From Candidatus Ulvibacter alkanivorans (GTDB lineage: Bacteria > Bacteroidota > Bacteroidia > Flavobacteriales > Flavobacteriaceae): a stretch of DNA of 23,425 bases. How positions within the stretch are numbered: the stretch's first letter is position 1; each line of letters begins with the position of its first letter. The notes beneath the pieces were generated by a model. That model worked only from the letters and a program-made list of their open reading frames with translations, made no database searches and was not told the origin of the DNA. The position numbers and the translations under genes are program-made. Below, piece by piece: positions 1 through 8,448 of this stretch. The stretch spans positions 1-23,425 of the forward strand of contig NZ_QOLC01000049.1 of assembly GCF_003333325.1 (NCBI RefSeq), given 5' to 3'.

Positions 1-849
1 CTGTTATTTATTGGCGTATTCGCTGCACCCTTATTTGCGCAAGAGGACGAAGAGACAAGTTCTGTGATACAAACCCTTACGCCTTCTAAGTTAATTGCCA
101 AAGGACAGTTCGATATTAAATGGTTTAATAATTTATACACACAAACAGAGAGCACTTTTTCGGAAGGACGGGAACCTCGACAAACTTTTTTTACTTCCAC
201 TATAGAAGGGTATACAGGTGTAAGCGACAGCAAACGTATTAATGTGGGCTTGATTTTAGAATTTAGAAGCAATGTAGTTGCCGACAGATCATCTTTAGAC
301 GTGTTCAGTTTTGATGGCGAACGTGGCACTGCTCGCAGTGGATTTACATCATTTGCCCCTTCAATAAAATTTGCACCGATTGCATCGGTTCGCAATTTTT
401 CGATTCAAAGTTCCTTTTTTTTCCCTTTAGTAGATAATGAAACCGAGCAAGGTGTTTTTCTTGATCAAAAAAGCTATATCTGGCAAAATAGGTTTTTCTA
501 TGATTATACATTTGCAGACAATTCTTTTCAAGTCTTTGCAGAATTGAACTCTGAACTTAGCCTTGGCGATGAAGAGGATAGCTTCGCTAATAATAGTTTG
601 AATTTAATACCAGGTGTATTCTTAAGTTATTTTCCATCTGTGAATTTTACCATTTTAGGATTGGTACAACACTCGCAACGGATAGACTTGGGAAATAATT
701 TTACGCAAGATTTCACTGCAGTTGGTGGCGGCCTCAAATACCAACTTACCGATGCTGTGAATCTAGAAGCATTATATACTAATTTTGTTCGTGGTTCGAA
801 CACAGGTCTAGGGCAAACGTTTAATTTTGGAGTGCGTACAGTGTTTTAA
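1..849 (+). CDS. Outer-membrane beta-barrel protein, 5' end outside window
   Basis: The reading frame is open from base 1. Its first residues (LLFIGVFAAPLFAQ, then an acidic EDEE stretch) look like the second half of a signal peptide with its cleavage site, so the true start lies upstream of the window; the GTG at 64 is internal. The mature part alternates aromatic and polar residues in strand-like segments and ends in VRTVF, a terminal Phe typical of outer-membrane barrels. I recognise no family and see no enzyme motif. A transporter-like or structural barrel is the most I can infer. The next gene, a lipoprotein glycosidase, starts 17 nt downstream on the same strand, so the two are probably cotranscribed. 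Barrel assignment is moderately sure; function is unknown. Confidence 0.7.
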   Translation: MLFIGVFAAPLFAQEDEETSSVIQTLTPSKLIAKGQFDIKWFNNLYTQTESTFSEGREPRQTFFTSTIEGYTGVSDSKRINVGLILEFRSNVVADRSSLDVFSFDGERGTARSGFTSFAPSIKFAPIASVRNFSIQSSFFFPLVDNETEQGVFLDQKSYIWQNRFFYDYTFADNSFQVFAELNSELSLGDEEDSFANNSLNLIPGVFLSYFPSVNFTILGLVQHSQRIDLGNNFTQDFTAVGGGLKYQLTDAVNLEALYTNFVRGSNTGLGQTFNFGVRTVF

Positions 850-866
850 TTGTCGCAAATTGCACA

Positions 867-1949
867 ATGTTCTTTAAAACAAGTTTTATGAAAGTAGTTG
901 CATTTTACCTTTTCGGTTTTTTACTCTTGTGTTCGCTGTGGTCATGTGGGGAACGATCTGCTTCTGCTTCAACAGTTTCCAATGAGGCATCTTTACCGCT
1001 TTCAAAAACAAAGATCAATGGTGTAAGTTTTGTGGCATCCCGCACAGTGGTGTCTCAAAAACATATTAACCCCGTACTGTCGGTCCACGCCAATTATGCA
1101 GCCGTAATGCCATTTGGTTTTATTCGCGATCTTACAAATCCTGAGATTAATTTTAATTCATCACGACAATGGTATGGTGAAACACGAGCAGGTGCGGGTC
1201 AATATATTGATAGTCTACACAAAAACGGGATCAAAATAATGCTAAAACCTCAGGTTTGGATCTGGGATGGTAAATTTACGGGCTATCTTAAAATGACTTC
1301 GGAAGAAGACTGGTTGAAATTAGAACAGTCGTATCGGAACTTTATCATAGAATATGCGGAATTAGCCGCCGAAAAAGAGGTCGAACTGTTTTGTATTGGC
1401 ACCGAATTGGAACAATTTATCGTACACCGACCGGCATTTTGGAAAGCAGTAATCAAAGAGATAAGAGCCATTTACACAGGAAAATTAACCTATGCCGCGA
1501 ACTGGGATGAATACAAGCGTGTTCCGTTTTGGGAATCATTAGATTATATTGGCGTCGATGCCTATTTTCCGGTAGCTTTATCTAAAACTCCTACCATCGA
1601 TGAAGCATCAAAAGGCTGGAAACGTTGGTGCGAAGATCTGGAAGCATTTTCCGAAGTAAAGCAAAAACAAATCCTATTCACCGAATACGGTTATCGCAGT
1701 GTTGATTTTGCCGGTAAAGAACCTTGGCGAAGCGACCGTGAGATGAATAGCGTAAACCTTGAAGCTCAAAATTCGACCATGCAGGCGTTATTTGACTCGG
1801 TTTGGGAAAAAGAATGGTTTGCGGGTGGATTCTTGTGGAAATGGTTTATAAATCATGAGGAAGTAGGTGGAACCAACAATTCACAATTTACACCGCAAAA
1901 TAAGCCGGTTGAACAGATTATTAGAAAGCATTATAAGAATTTCAATTGA
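867..1949 (+). CDS. GH113-like glycoside hydrolase lipoprotein
   Basis: A signal peptide is followed by a lipobox ending in Cys27 (LWSC), so this is a lipoprotein, probably in the outer membrane. The rest reads as a TIM-barrel glycosidase resembling family GH113 (beta-mannanases and relatives). Glu180 in the strand-4 position (IGTELEQF) would be the acid/base and Glu273 (FTEYGYRS) the nucleophile; the aromatic run near 320-326 (GGFLWKWF) fits the last barrel strand. At about 360 aa it is normal for the family. The start could be ATG 867 or ATG 888; the second gives a more ordinary signal peptide (MKVVAFYLF). Its TGA overlaps the TTG start of the Omp85-like gene (TTGA), so translation is probably coupled. 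Fold assignment is fairly firm; substrate is not known, and cell-wall or storage glycans are possible. Confidence 0.75.
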   Translation: MFFKTSFMKVVAFYLFGFLLLCSLWSCGERSASASTVSNEASLPLSKTKINGVSFVASRTVVSQKHINPVLSVHANYAAVMPFGFIRDLTNPEINFNSSRQWYGETRAGAGQYIDSLHKNGIKIMLKPQVWIWDGKFTGYLKMTSEEDWLKLEQSYRNFIIEYAELAAEKEVELFCIGTELEQFIVHRPAFWKAVIKEIRAIYTGKLTYAANWDEYKRVPFWESLDYIGVDAYFPVALSKTPTIDEASKGWKRWCEDLEAFSEVKQKQILFTEYGYRSVDFAGKEPWRSDREMNSVNLEAQNSTMQALFDSVWEKEWFAGGFLWKWFINHEEVGGTNNSQFTPQNKPVEQIIRKHYKNFN

Positions 1950-3199
1950 AAAAACTTTTTACCATTGTATGTGTTTTATGCTGTGGCCTTGGGTTTTCAC
2001 AAGAGATAGAAGCGTTAATAATTCAAGGAAATAATAAAACCAAGGAGCGTTTTATTCGTAATTTAATTAAAGCGGATGCTGGAAATCCTGTAGATTCTCT
2101 ACAAATTGATGCCGACATTCGACGCTTAAAACGTTTGCCGGGCATCGCACATGCGTATTTCGAAATAAAAGAAAAAGACAATAATAAGGCTGTAATTACC
2201 TATATCATTGAGGAGAATTTTACAATTATCCCATCGGCGAATGTGTATACTACAAATAATGATGAATTTGCGTTTAGAGTTGGCCTGTTCGAGTTCAATG
2301 GACTAGGGCGTAATATAATGTTTGGTGGATACTTTCAGAGGGATATATACAACAGCTATGGTATAAATTTTCGGGCTCCTTACCTTTTTAGTAATTCATG
2401 GGGTCTCGCTATAAATCATCAAAATTTGACCACTTTAGAACCTGTGTTTCTCGAAGCTGGTACAGCCGATTATAAATACAATAACACATCATATGAAGTA
2501 CTCGCATTGTACGAAATTAACTTTGATCACCGCCTTGAGTTAGGCGTTAATTTATTTACTGAAACCTATTCCTATAAATCAGGTGCTACGGCACCCACTA
2601 TTCCGTTACAATTGGAAGTAGACAAATTATTGTTTAAACTCATATATGAGTACAATAAGGTGCATAATCATTTTCAGTATGTTGCGGGTTTTAAGAGCAT
2701 TTTCAATTTCCAATACGTAACTTCCAGTGACCAAACACTTCCCGAATTCCTATTGGGATTCAATGACTTTGTCTACTATAAACGAGTAGGGGAAAGGGGT
2801 AATTGGGCGAGTAGACTTCGTTTGGGTTTAGCGACGAATAACGAAACTCCATTCGCGCCGTTCTCGGTCGACAATAATCTGAACATTCGAGGAGTGGGAA
2901 ATACCATCGATAGAGGTACTGCCGCCATCGTTCTTAATACCGAATACCGACATACCCTATATGAGAAAAACTGGTTCGTACTACAGAGTAATATTTTTAT
3001 AGATGCCGGAAGCTGGAGAAATCCGGGAGGTGATCTGGGTGATTTTGGAGAAAATCAAAATTTAAGGATCTATCCGGGTGTTGGCTTAAGATTCATCCAC
3101 AAACGCATCTTCAATGCTGTCTTCAGAATAGATTATGGGTATGGTGTAACACAGGATGCGACCAATGGATTTGTTTTTGGGATCCGACAGTATTTTTAA
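1946..3199 (+). CDS. Small Omp85/BamA-type outer-membrane protein (one apparent POTRA domain)
   Basis: A signal peptide (MKKLFTIVCVLCCGLGFSQ) precedes one apparent POTRA-like domain at about 22-95 (IEALIIQGNNKT...; LKRLPGIAHAYFEI). The remainder is a beta-barrel with Omp85 landmarks: NIRGVGN...GTAAI near 315, an EYRH segment, then IFIDAG near 350, and a C-terminal strand ending in QYF. BamA has five POTRA domains and is about 800 aa, so this 417-aa protein is a minimal member, closer in size to two-partner or FplA/TamA-like forms. The TTG start is needed to obtain the complete signal peptide, and it overlaps the previous stop by 4 nt. Family is secure; whether it inserts, exports or anchors its partner lipoprotein is open. 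Its stop overlaps that of the convergent hemerythrin gene. Confidence 0.8.
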   Translation: MKKLFTIVCVLCCGLGFSQEIEALIIQGNNKTKERFIRNLIKADAGNPVDSLQIDADIRRLKRLPGIAHAYFEIKEKDNNKAVITYIIEENFTIIPSANVYTTNNDEFAFRVGLFEFNGLGRNIMFGGYFQRDIYNSYGINFRAPYLFSNSWGLAINHQNLTTLEPVFLEAGTADYKYNNTSYEVLALYEINFDHRLELGVNLFTETYSYKSGATAPTIPLQLEVDKLLFKLIYEYNKVHNHFQYVAGFKSIFNFQYVTSSDQTLPEFLLGFNDFVYYKRVGERGNWASRLRLGLATNNETPFAPFSVDNNLNIRGVGNTIDRGTAAIVLNTEYRHTLYEKNWFVLQSNIFIDAGSWRNPGGDLGDFGENQNLRIYPGVGLRFIHKRIFNAVFRIDYGYGVTQDATNGFVFGIRQYF

Positions 3200-3636
3200 T
3201 TACCTGTTTTTTTCATCGCCGCTTGATATTCTTTGGAAAGTGATGTTTTTTGTGCTTCCGTAAACACTTTTCCTGCTAATTGAAAAAAAGTGCGTTCTTC
3301 ATCTTCTAAATGGTGCTCCACTTTTTCGCATAATTGTTTCGCATAAGTTAAAAACGCCGGGGAATCCATATCGGCTTCCTCCACTTTTTCGATCAACTCA
3401 TCGATCTCATGATGTTCGGCTATGCCATGACGTGCATGTTCCTGCATCATGTCGTTGTGAATAAGCGGCGAGTAAAAGTGACGTTCTTCAGCATCCTCGT
3501 GTAAGTGTAATTCGGTTTTTAGTGCTTCAAACAATTGTTTGCGATCTTCAGACTTACCTTCGGTATTTAATAATCTTTTACACAGATCGCGCTGTATGTC
3601 ATGGTCTTCACGAATGGCTTCAAAAATATTCTTCAT
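3196..3636 (-). CDS. Hemerythrin-like HHE-domain protein
   Basis: This is a 146-aa, all-helical, cytoplasmic protein with the pattern of a hemerythrin four-helix bundle that binds two irons. His12 lies in helix 1 (REDHDIQR), His44/46 and Glu50 in HLHEDAEERHF, His75/76 and Glu77 in helix 3, and His108/109 with Glu113 in HHLEDEERTFF. Stand-alone bacterial proteins of this kind bind O2, NO or peroxide, or act in iron repair; the sequence does not say which. It is last on the minus strand, 71 nt after the arsenosugar glycosyltransferase gene, so it may be read through from that operon or have its own promoter. Its stop overlaps the stop of the convergent Omp85 gene, leaving no room for a terminator between them. 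Confidence 0.85.
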   Translation of the reverse strand: MKNIFEAIREDHDIQRDLCKRLLNTEGKSEDRKQLFEALKTELHLHEDAEERHFYSPLIHNDMMQEHARHGIAEHHEIDELIEKVEEADMDSPAFLTYAKQLCEKVEHHLEDEERTFFQLAGKVFTEAQKTSLSKEYQAAMKKTGN

Positions 3637-3707
3637 AGGTTGGTTTTTTAATGATGTTTCAAATTACAACCTAATTTACAATCGAAGTGTTTAAGAAATA
3701 TTAAATT

Positions 3708-4475
3708 TTATTCGTCGGCCATTACTTCGGAAGGCGTAGCAACTTCAATGTTGGAAGGCAATACTTGTTTTGAATTGCGAATGTGTTTGCAATAATAGGA
3801 GTAGAGCGTTTGGGCATCGGCACCCATCCAGCGTTTTACGTAGATGGCCCAAAAGTGATATTGTAACCGCCATACGCCATGTTCGAGATACCTTCGGGCA
3901 GAGGATGTCAACCAATATGGAATAACAACGAACTGTTTGCGAGCATACAATTCGTTTATAAGGATGTTATCCTCATAAATAACGTATGTGTCATCATAAC
4001 CACCGATCTCGTTAAATAGCTTTTGGGTTATAAACTGACTTTGATCACCTCCTCTGCAGGCTCGCCAGTTGAATTTAGTAAGCCAGCCCGCCAGTTGTAA
4101 CCACCAATGCGAACTGTCAAAACGCATGCGAAAACAACCTGCCTCGTTCCCTTTATTTACTTCGGAAAGAATGTGTTTGTCGTAGGCTTCAGGTGGAAAA
4201 GAATCGGCGTGAAGGAAATATAGGATCGAACCGGTGGCATGAGAAGCTCCTGTATTCATTTGTTTTGCGCGTCCTTTTTCCGAAGAAATAAGAAGTACAT
4301 TAAAAGAAGCAGTTTGAGCGAATGTTTTTACCAATTGTTGCGTTTGGTCTGTACTCCCGCCATCTACAATAATGATCTCGGCGATGTTCGCTTCGGAAGC
4401 ATTTTCGGTTAGATGACGTAAAACCGAGATGATAGTCTCGGCTTCGTTTAATACGGGAATTACAACACTTAGCAT
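3708..4475 (-). CDS. TIGR04283-type arsenosugar-cluster glycosyltransferase (GT-A, family 2-like)
   Basis: A family 2 glycosyltransferase of 255 aa. The N-terminal Rossmann-like part has VVIPVLNEAETI (4-15) and IIIVDGGSTDQT (34-45), then EKGRAKQMN (66-74) and the metal/nucleotide-binding HAD motif (89-91). The acceptor side carries RGGDQSQFI near 144 and YEDN near 168. These landmarks match the TIGR04283 family, formerly called rSAM/selenodomain-associated transferase 2 and usually found beside ArsS. It probably attaches a sugar or an arseno-ribose unit in arsenosugar or arsenolipid assembly; donor and acceptor are not determined. There is no transmembrane segment near the C terminus, so it is likely cytosolic or peripheral. 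It is the last member of the ten-gene minus-strand cluster, 72 nt after the DUF547 gene. Confidence 0.85.
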   Translation of the reverse strand: MLSVVIPVLNEAETIISVLRHLTENASEANIAEIIIVDGGSTDQTQQLVKTFAQTASFNVLLISSEKGRAKQMNTGASHATGSILYFLHADSFPPEAYDKHILSEVNKGNEAGCFRMRFDSSHWWLQLAGWLTKFNWRACRGGDQSQFITQKLFNEIGGYDDTYVIYEDNILINELYARKQFVVIPYWLTSSARRYLEHGVWRLQYHFWAIYVKRWMGADAQTLYSYYCKHIRNSKQVLPSNIEVATPSEVMADE

Positions 4476-4547
4476 ATAGGTGTAAACTTACGAAATAAAA
4501 GCTGTTTCAGATGTGCCACCCAAGCTAATCTAAACCAATGCCAGTAT

Positions 4548-5351
4548 TTAGTTCTGGTCGTTTAGGCTCCAGTCGTATTCTTTGTATTCTAAGGTCGCAC
4601 GCGGATTGATCTCGGTTTCACTATATTGATTGATAAAACCAATAACATTCTTTTCTCCGCCTACTTTATAATCGTTATCATACCATTTGAATATATGAGA
4701 TACTTTGGGGTTATTGGCGGTAATTTCATTTTTATCACTCCTAATGAATTCACGTGTAACACGATCTAATTGCTCGTTGATCTTTGAGGCCGTAAACGCT
4801 TCGTCCAATAACTTCGGACACGAAATTGATGCACAGTTAATGGCAAAATGAATTCTAGGCTCATTCATTTTACGCAGTACGCCATTTTCGATTCCGCCTA
4901 AGGATAATTCTCTATCGCCAACCGGTATAAACCCTTTTGTAAACGCACCATCTATGTCTTTAATACTTTTAGTGGGGTAATTTTTAAGAATTAGATCTAC
5001 GGTGTAGGCATTGTAAAGATTTATGTAATAGGCAAGTAGTTCTTGAACGCTCCATTCATCGGTAGGTTCGTAAGAAGATAATTTTTGAAGGTAGCTGTTC
5101 AGCGCTTCTCTATCCTGTTGAAACCCTTTGTAATCGACCAAACCTGCTTCGTTCACATGCTTTTTAACCAACATGTCCCATTGGGAGTGGTCTATATTAA
5201 CTACCGAGTTGGCCGTGCTAGAAGTTAAGTCGCCTTGTACTTCTTTTGTCGGTTGGCCACTACTAGTAATCCCCGCTGCACTCGTTAAATTACAGCTTTG
5301 TAGCACTAACGCAAGTAACAATATACTTGCCATATGAATTAAATTTTTCAT
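4548..5351 (-). CDS. DUF547 lipoprotein of the arsenosugar cluster
   Basis: A signal peptide with lipobox LVLQSC predicts a lipoprotein anchored at Cys20. A Ser/Thr/Gly-rich linker follows, then a DUF547 domain running to the C terminus. Visible DUF547 landmarks are WSVQELLAYYINLYNAYTV near 100-118, GVLRKMNEPRIHFAIN near 155-168 and the CASISCPKL cysteine pair just after. The biochemical role of DUF547 is not established. Its start codon overlaps the stop of the desaturase-like gene by 4 nt (ATGA), a sign of translational coupling and probably of a shared task at the envelope. Because it is exported while ArsM and ArsS are cytosolic, it may act on the lipid or exported form of the product; this is inference. 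Confidence 0.85.
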   Translation of the reverse strand: MKNLIHMASILLLALVLQSCNLTSAAGITSSGQPTKEVQGDLTSSTANSVVNIDHSQWDMLVKKHVNEAGLVDYKGFQQDREALNSYLQKLSSYEPTDEWSVQELLAYYINLYNAYTVDLILKNYPTKSIKDIDGAFTKGFIPVGDRELSLGGIENGVLRKMNEPRIHFAINCASISCPKLLDEAFTASKINEQLDRVTREFIRSDKNEITANNPKVSHIFKWYDNDYKVGGEKNVIGFINQYSETEINPRATLEYKEYDWSLNDQN

Positions 5352-6238
5352 GATTTAGTTTTTGATTTTAATGGATATATTTCTTGTTGAAAGAACCCCT
5401 TCGGAAATGATTCATCTCCGGCGAATCCTAATTCAATATCACGACCGTTATGTGGGACATGACTTGTTCTAAAAAGATAATCCCAAATACTTAAACTAAG
5501 TCCATAATTAACACCATATTTAGTGTGTTTTGGCAAAATTTTAGCGTGATGCCAAATATGCATCTTAGGATTGTTGAAGATGTACTTTAAAAATCCGTAA
5601 TCCCACCCCAGATTAGCATGGTTCAAGTGTCCAATCGTCAAAGCGGTAAAGTGAACGATGGCCACATCTTGTACAGTGAATCCGCCAATTATAGCCAATG
5701 GAATATATAGAATAGACTTGTAGACTACAGGTTCCATCCAATGATATCGCAGATGAGCTGCATATCCCATTTCCTTGACCGAATGATGCACTTTGTGGAA
5801 GTTCCATAAAAAAGGAACGCGATGTAACAACCTATGGGTGTTCCATTGAACAAAATCTGACACCAAGAAAAAGAGGATCAAACCTAGACCAAAAGGAAGT
5901 ACATTAAGATCCACAAGTTGAAAATCGGAAACGGTTACGCCAAAAAATCCCAAAGCATCATTAAAAATTGCCTCTGCAGTATTGGATAAGAAAATTAAGA
6001 CGATTAAGTTAAGAAGGAAAAAGTTAAAGAACATATAGAAGGTGTCCAACCAAAAATCTTTCCGAAAGATCTTCTGATTTTTTCGCCACGGAAATAGCAG
6101 TTCTAAGCTCCAAACTACCAAGGAAACAATGATGAGACCGTAGAAATAATTTTCCCAGTGAAATCGACTAATCTCATCTATTAGGTAATTGAAATAGCCT
6201 GTATACGAATCTCTAAATATGTCTTGGTATTTTTCCAT
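5348..6238 (-). CDS. Sterol desaturase / fatty acid hydroxylase superfamily membrane enzyme
   Basis: A 296-aa integral membrane protein with four hydrophobic regions (about 33-50, 66-86, 113-129, 172-200). It has the eight-histidine di-iron pattern of the fatty acid hydroxylase/sterol desaturase superfamily: HRLLH (135-139), HKVHH (148-152), HLNH (204-207) and HIWHH (227-231). Members hydroxylate or desaturate lipids, or cleave ether lipids, using O2. It lies in the arsenosugar cluster and is coupled by a 4-nt overlap to the DUF547 lipoprotein. A role in modifying the lipid part of an arsenolipid is attractive but unproven; a separate role in membrane lipid or carotenoid-type hydroxylation is the alternative. 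Family assignment is firm, substrate unknown. Confidence 0.85.
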   Translation of the reverse strand: MEKYQDIFRDSYTGYFNYLIDEISRFHWENYFYGLIIVSLVVWSLELLFPWRKNQKIFRKDFWLDTFYMFFNFFLLNLIVLIFLSNTAEAIFNDALGFFGVTVSDFQLVDLNVLPFGLGLILFFLVSDFVQWNTHRLLHRVPFLWNFHKVHHSVKEMGYAAHLRYHWMEPVVYKSILYIPLAIIGGFTVQDVAIVHFTALTIGHLNHANLGWDYGFLKYIFNNPKMHIWHHAKILPKHTKYGVNYGLSLSIWDYLFRTSHVPHNGRDIELGFAGDESFPKGFFQQEIYPLKSKTKS

Positions 6239-6275
6239 ATAACCTGATATACTGGTCGAACTATAGACGTCAAAA

Positions 6276-7391
6276 TTACAATACTGTTTCCAGTAATTTA
6301 AATATGAGACCGCTTAGCAATGCAGCAATTGGCAGGGTAAGCAACCAGGAAAGTAAGATCTTAGAGATCATTTTAACATCCGCTTTTTTGGTTGCGGTTC
6401 CAATACCAAAAATAGATCCAACAGATACATGTGTAGTAGATACAGGCATGCCATGAACACTAGCGGTTGTAACCAATAATCCGGTGATCATATTGGCCGT
6501 AAATCCTTGTCCGTGATTCATCGGGGTAATTTTCTTGCTCATGGTAACTCCCACTTTCTTCGCATTTAAAAGACCTCCTAATGCCATGGTAACGGCAACA
6601 GCGATCATTCCCCACTTTATATCGATGGCATTAATAATTACAAGCAACCCTACAATTTTAGGGGTGTCGTTTAACCCTCTAGCAAAACTTACTACACCGG
6701 CACTTATGAAGTGCAACGTGTCTAATACTTTCTGAGAAGTAATACCGAATAACTTGCCTTGGTAGGTTGGAACACAATTATTTTTGCAGGTTGTGATTTC
6801 GATCGTATTGGTATTGCTGTTCATAGTAAGGGAGGCATCCGACAGTTGTGTACTCGTGATTTTTTGAGTTACACAAAGACAACTCTCTTTAGTCACGCCT
6901 AGTAGTTTACGTGACTTCCTTAAAACGATATAGGCGAGAAAGCTGAGTATTGCTGCCATTAACGGACTTAAAATTAGTGGGATTAGAAAGACCTTGCCTA
7001 GTTTTTCAAAGTTGAAGTCGGTGCCAATCGCCATCACACCTGCACCAAATAGCGCGCCAACCAGTCCATGAGTAGTCGAAATGGGCATTCCGATCTTGGT
7101 CGCTAACAATACGGTGAGCGCTGCGCCCAACGCGATAGAGATCGCAAATATTGGATTTTGAATGAGATCGTTTGGAACCAGTCCTTTCCCCGAGAAATTC
7201 TTTACCAAGGTTTCAGCGAGAAATATAGCCGCTATCGATCCGGCGAAAGTGGTGATTGTTGCCCAAACAATAGCTTTTTTATAGTTGGTAGTTCCGCTTC
7301 CGAAGAGCGTAGCAACTCCTTTAAAATTGTCGTTGGCGCCATTACTGTAGGCTAAAAAACAAGCGGCAATAAAGAGAACAACAAAGATCAT
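6276..7391 (-). CDS. Pit-type inorganic phosphate transporter (possible arsenate entry route)
   Basis: A PiT-family permease of 371 aa with the duplicated signature: NGANDNFKG at 17-25 and ARGLNDTPK at 237-245, plus the paired STTH motifs (STTHGLVG near 106-113 and STTHVSVG near 322). About ten hydrophobic helices are visible. PiT proteins symport phosphate with a cation, and arsenate is a known mimic, so its position next to arsM suggests it supplies arsenate or restores phosphate under arsenate stress. The central hydrophilic loop (about 160-218) contains four cysteines as CLC (171, 173) and CKNNC (202, 206). It lies in the same orientation, 77 nt after arsM. No arsenite efflux pump or ArsR gene is visible in the window. 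Confidence 0.88.
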   Translation of the reverse strand: MIFVVLFIAACFLAYSNGANDNFKGVATLFGSGTTNYKKAIVWATITTFAGSIAAIFLAETLVKNFSGKGLVPNDLIQNPIFAISIALGAALTVLLATKIGMPISTTHGLVGALFGAGVMAIGTDFNFEKLGKVFLIPLILSPLMAAILSFLAYIVLRKSRKLLGVTKESCLCVTQKITSTQLSDASLTMNSNTNTIEITTCKNNCVPTYQGKLFGITSQKVLDTLHFISAGVVSFARGLNDTPKIVGLLVIINAIDIKWGMIAVAVTMALGGLLNAKKVGVTMSKKITPMNHGQGFTANMITGLLVTTASVHGMPVSTTHVSVGSIFGIGTATKKADVKMISKILLSWLLTLPIAALLSGLIFKLLETVL

Positions 7392-7468
7392 TTGGTAGGA
7401 CTTAGTTTAACAAATTTATATACGAAACACCCTACCACTTGGTTTTATTGAGCGTTACACAAGTGCCA

Positions 7469-8437
7469 TTAACAGCATCCGCCGCCATCGTAATGATAGG
7501 TGGATTCGCTAAAATAAATATCGTCACGACCCAACGCTTGTAAGGCTGCCGCTGTTTTATCACAAATGGCAATTGGCTGGTTCTTAAGTAAAACATGCCC
7601 TTTATTGTCATCAAAATAGTCTTCGCTTCCATAGTAAATAGCTGCTTTACCGGTAAAAACACATGGTCCGTCCTCGGGCATTGGATCTTTAATTGCAGCT
7701 ACTTCAATAGATTCTATATAAATGAGTTCGTCGGTTGGATAATTTTTTGGATCGAGGATACGATATGGTTTGCGCGCTCGAATTTCGATGGTCCCGAAGC
7801 CTGCATCGGTAAGTGCTTTTACATATTCTTTTATTGGCAAACTACCACTCAAACAAAGGGCACGTAGCCGTTCATCATTTCTCAAGGTTTCATTCATATG
7901 TTGCTCGCAGGTGGGATCGCTCATGACCAATCGGCCGTGAGGCTTAAGCACTCGATACATTTCATCGATGGCTCGTTTTAGTTCTTCCGCTTTAAAAATA
8001 TTGAACAAACAGTTTTGAGCTGCCACATCGATCGAGTTGTCCTCCACGGGAAGATTCATGGCATCTCCTTTTTTTAACTCGACAAAGTCACTTTTAAACC
8101 AAGGGTTCATCGCTTCGGCCTCTTTAAAATTTTTACGAGAGGCTTCCAACATTTCATCCACAACATCAACCCCTACAACGCCTCCTTTTTGACGGTTGAA
8201 ATAGGCAAACTGTAGTAGTTCCATTCCCCCGCCAACGCCAACGTACAAGGTGCGCGGATTATTAGTTAGGTCTCTTGCATGAACTGTGCTACCGCATCCA
8301 TAGTTCATCTCCTGCATGATCTTCGGAATTTTTAAACCCGGAAGTTCCCATATTGGATTCGTAGTACAGCATAATCCCACATCTGGTGTTAAGGCTGCTT
8401 GTTTATATACATCGTGAGTGGTTTCAAGATAACTCAT
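7469..8437 (-). CDS. arsM: Arsenite S-adenosylmethionine methyltransferase, arsenosugar type
   Basis: ArsM methylates As(III) stepwise, using SAM, in the cytosol. The class I fold is visible: motif I TLYVGVGGGMEL (63-74), the acidic GVDVVDEML (89-97), GDAMNLPVEDNSID (124-137) and SDPTCEQ after strand 5. The three cysteines that bind As(III) in characterised ArsM proteins have counterparts: Cys48 (NYGCGS), Cys143 (QNCLFNIF) and Cys195 (ALCLSGSLP). Extra vicinal cysteines at 23-24 and the C-terminal GGGCC are seen in the subgroup that travels with ArsS. The length of 322 aa is normal. The gene follows the phosphorylase gene by 11 nt and precedes the Pit gene. In this context its product, dimethylarsenite, is the presumed substrate of ArsS. 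Confidence 0.93.
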   Translation of the reverse strand: MSYLETTHDVYKQAALTPDVGLCCTTNPIWELPGLKIPKIMQEMNYGCGSTVHARDLTNNPRTLYVGVGGGMELLQFAYFNRQKGGVVGVDVVDEMLEASRKNFKEAEAMNPWFKSDFVELKKGDAMNLPVEDNSIDVAAQNCLFNIFKAEELKRAIDEMYRVLKPHGRLVMSDPTCEQHMNETLRNDERLRALCLSGSLPIKEYVKALTDAGFGTIEIRARKPYRILDPKNYPTDELIYIESIEVAAIKDPMPEDGPCVFTGKAAIYYGSEDYFDDNKGHVLLKNQPIAICDKTAAALQALGRDDIYFSESTYHYDGGGCC

Positions 8438-8448
8438 GGGCTAAAAAT

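Noticed and set aside
64..66. GTG at 64 as the real start of the first gene
   Set aside because: The frame is open upstream and encodes a signal-peptide end with cleavage site, so the gene begins before the window.
3196..3199. Terminator between the convergent Omp85 and hemerythrin genes
   Set aside because: The two stops overlap, and I found no hairpin with a T-run in the flanking coding ends.
7432..7662. Minus-strand open frame overlapping the 3' end of arsM
   Set aside because: arsM in the other frame has clear conserved motifs including the C-terminal GGGCC; this frame shows none.
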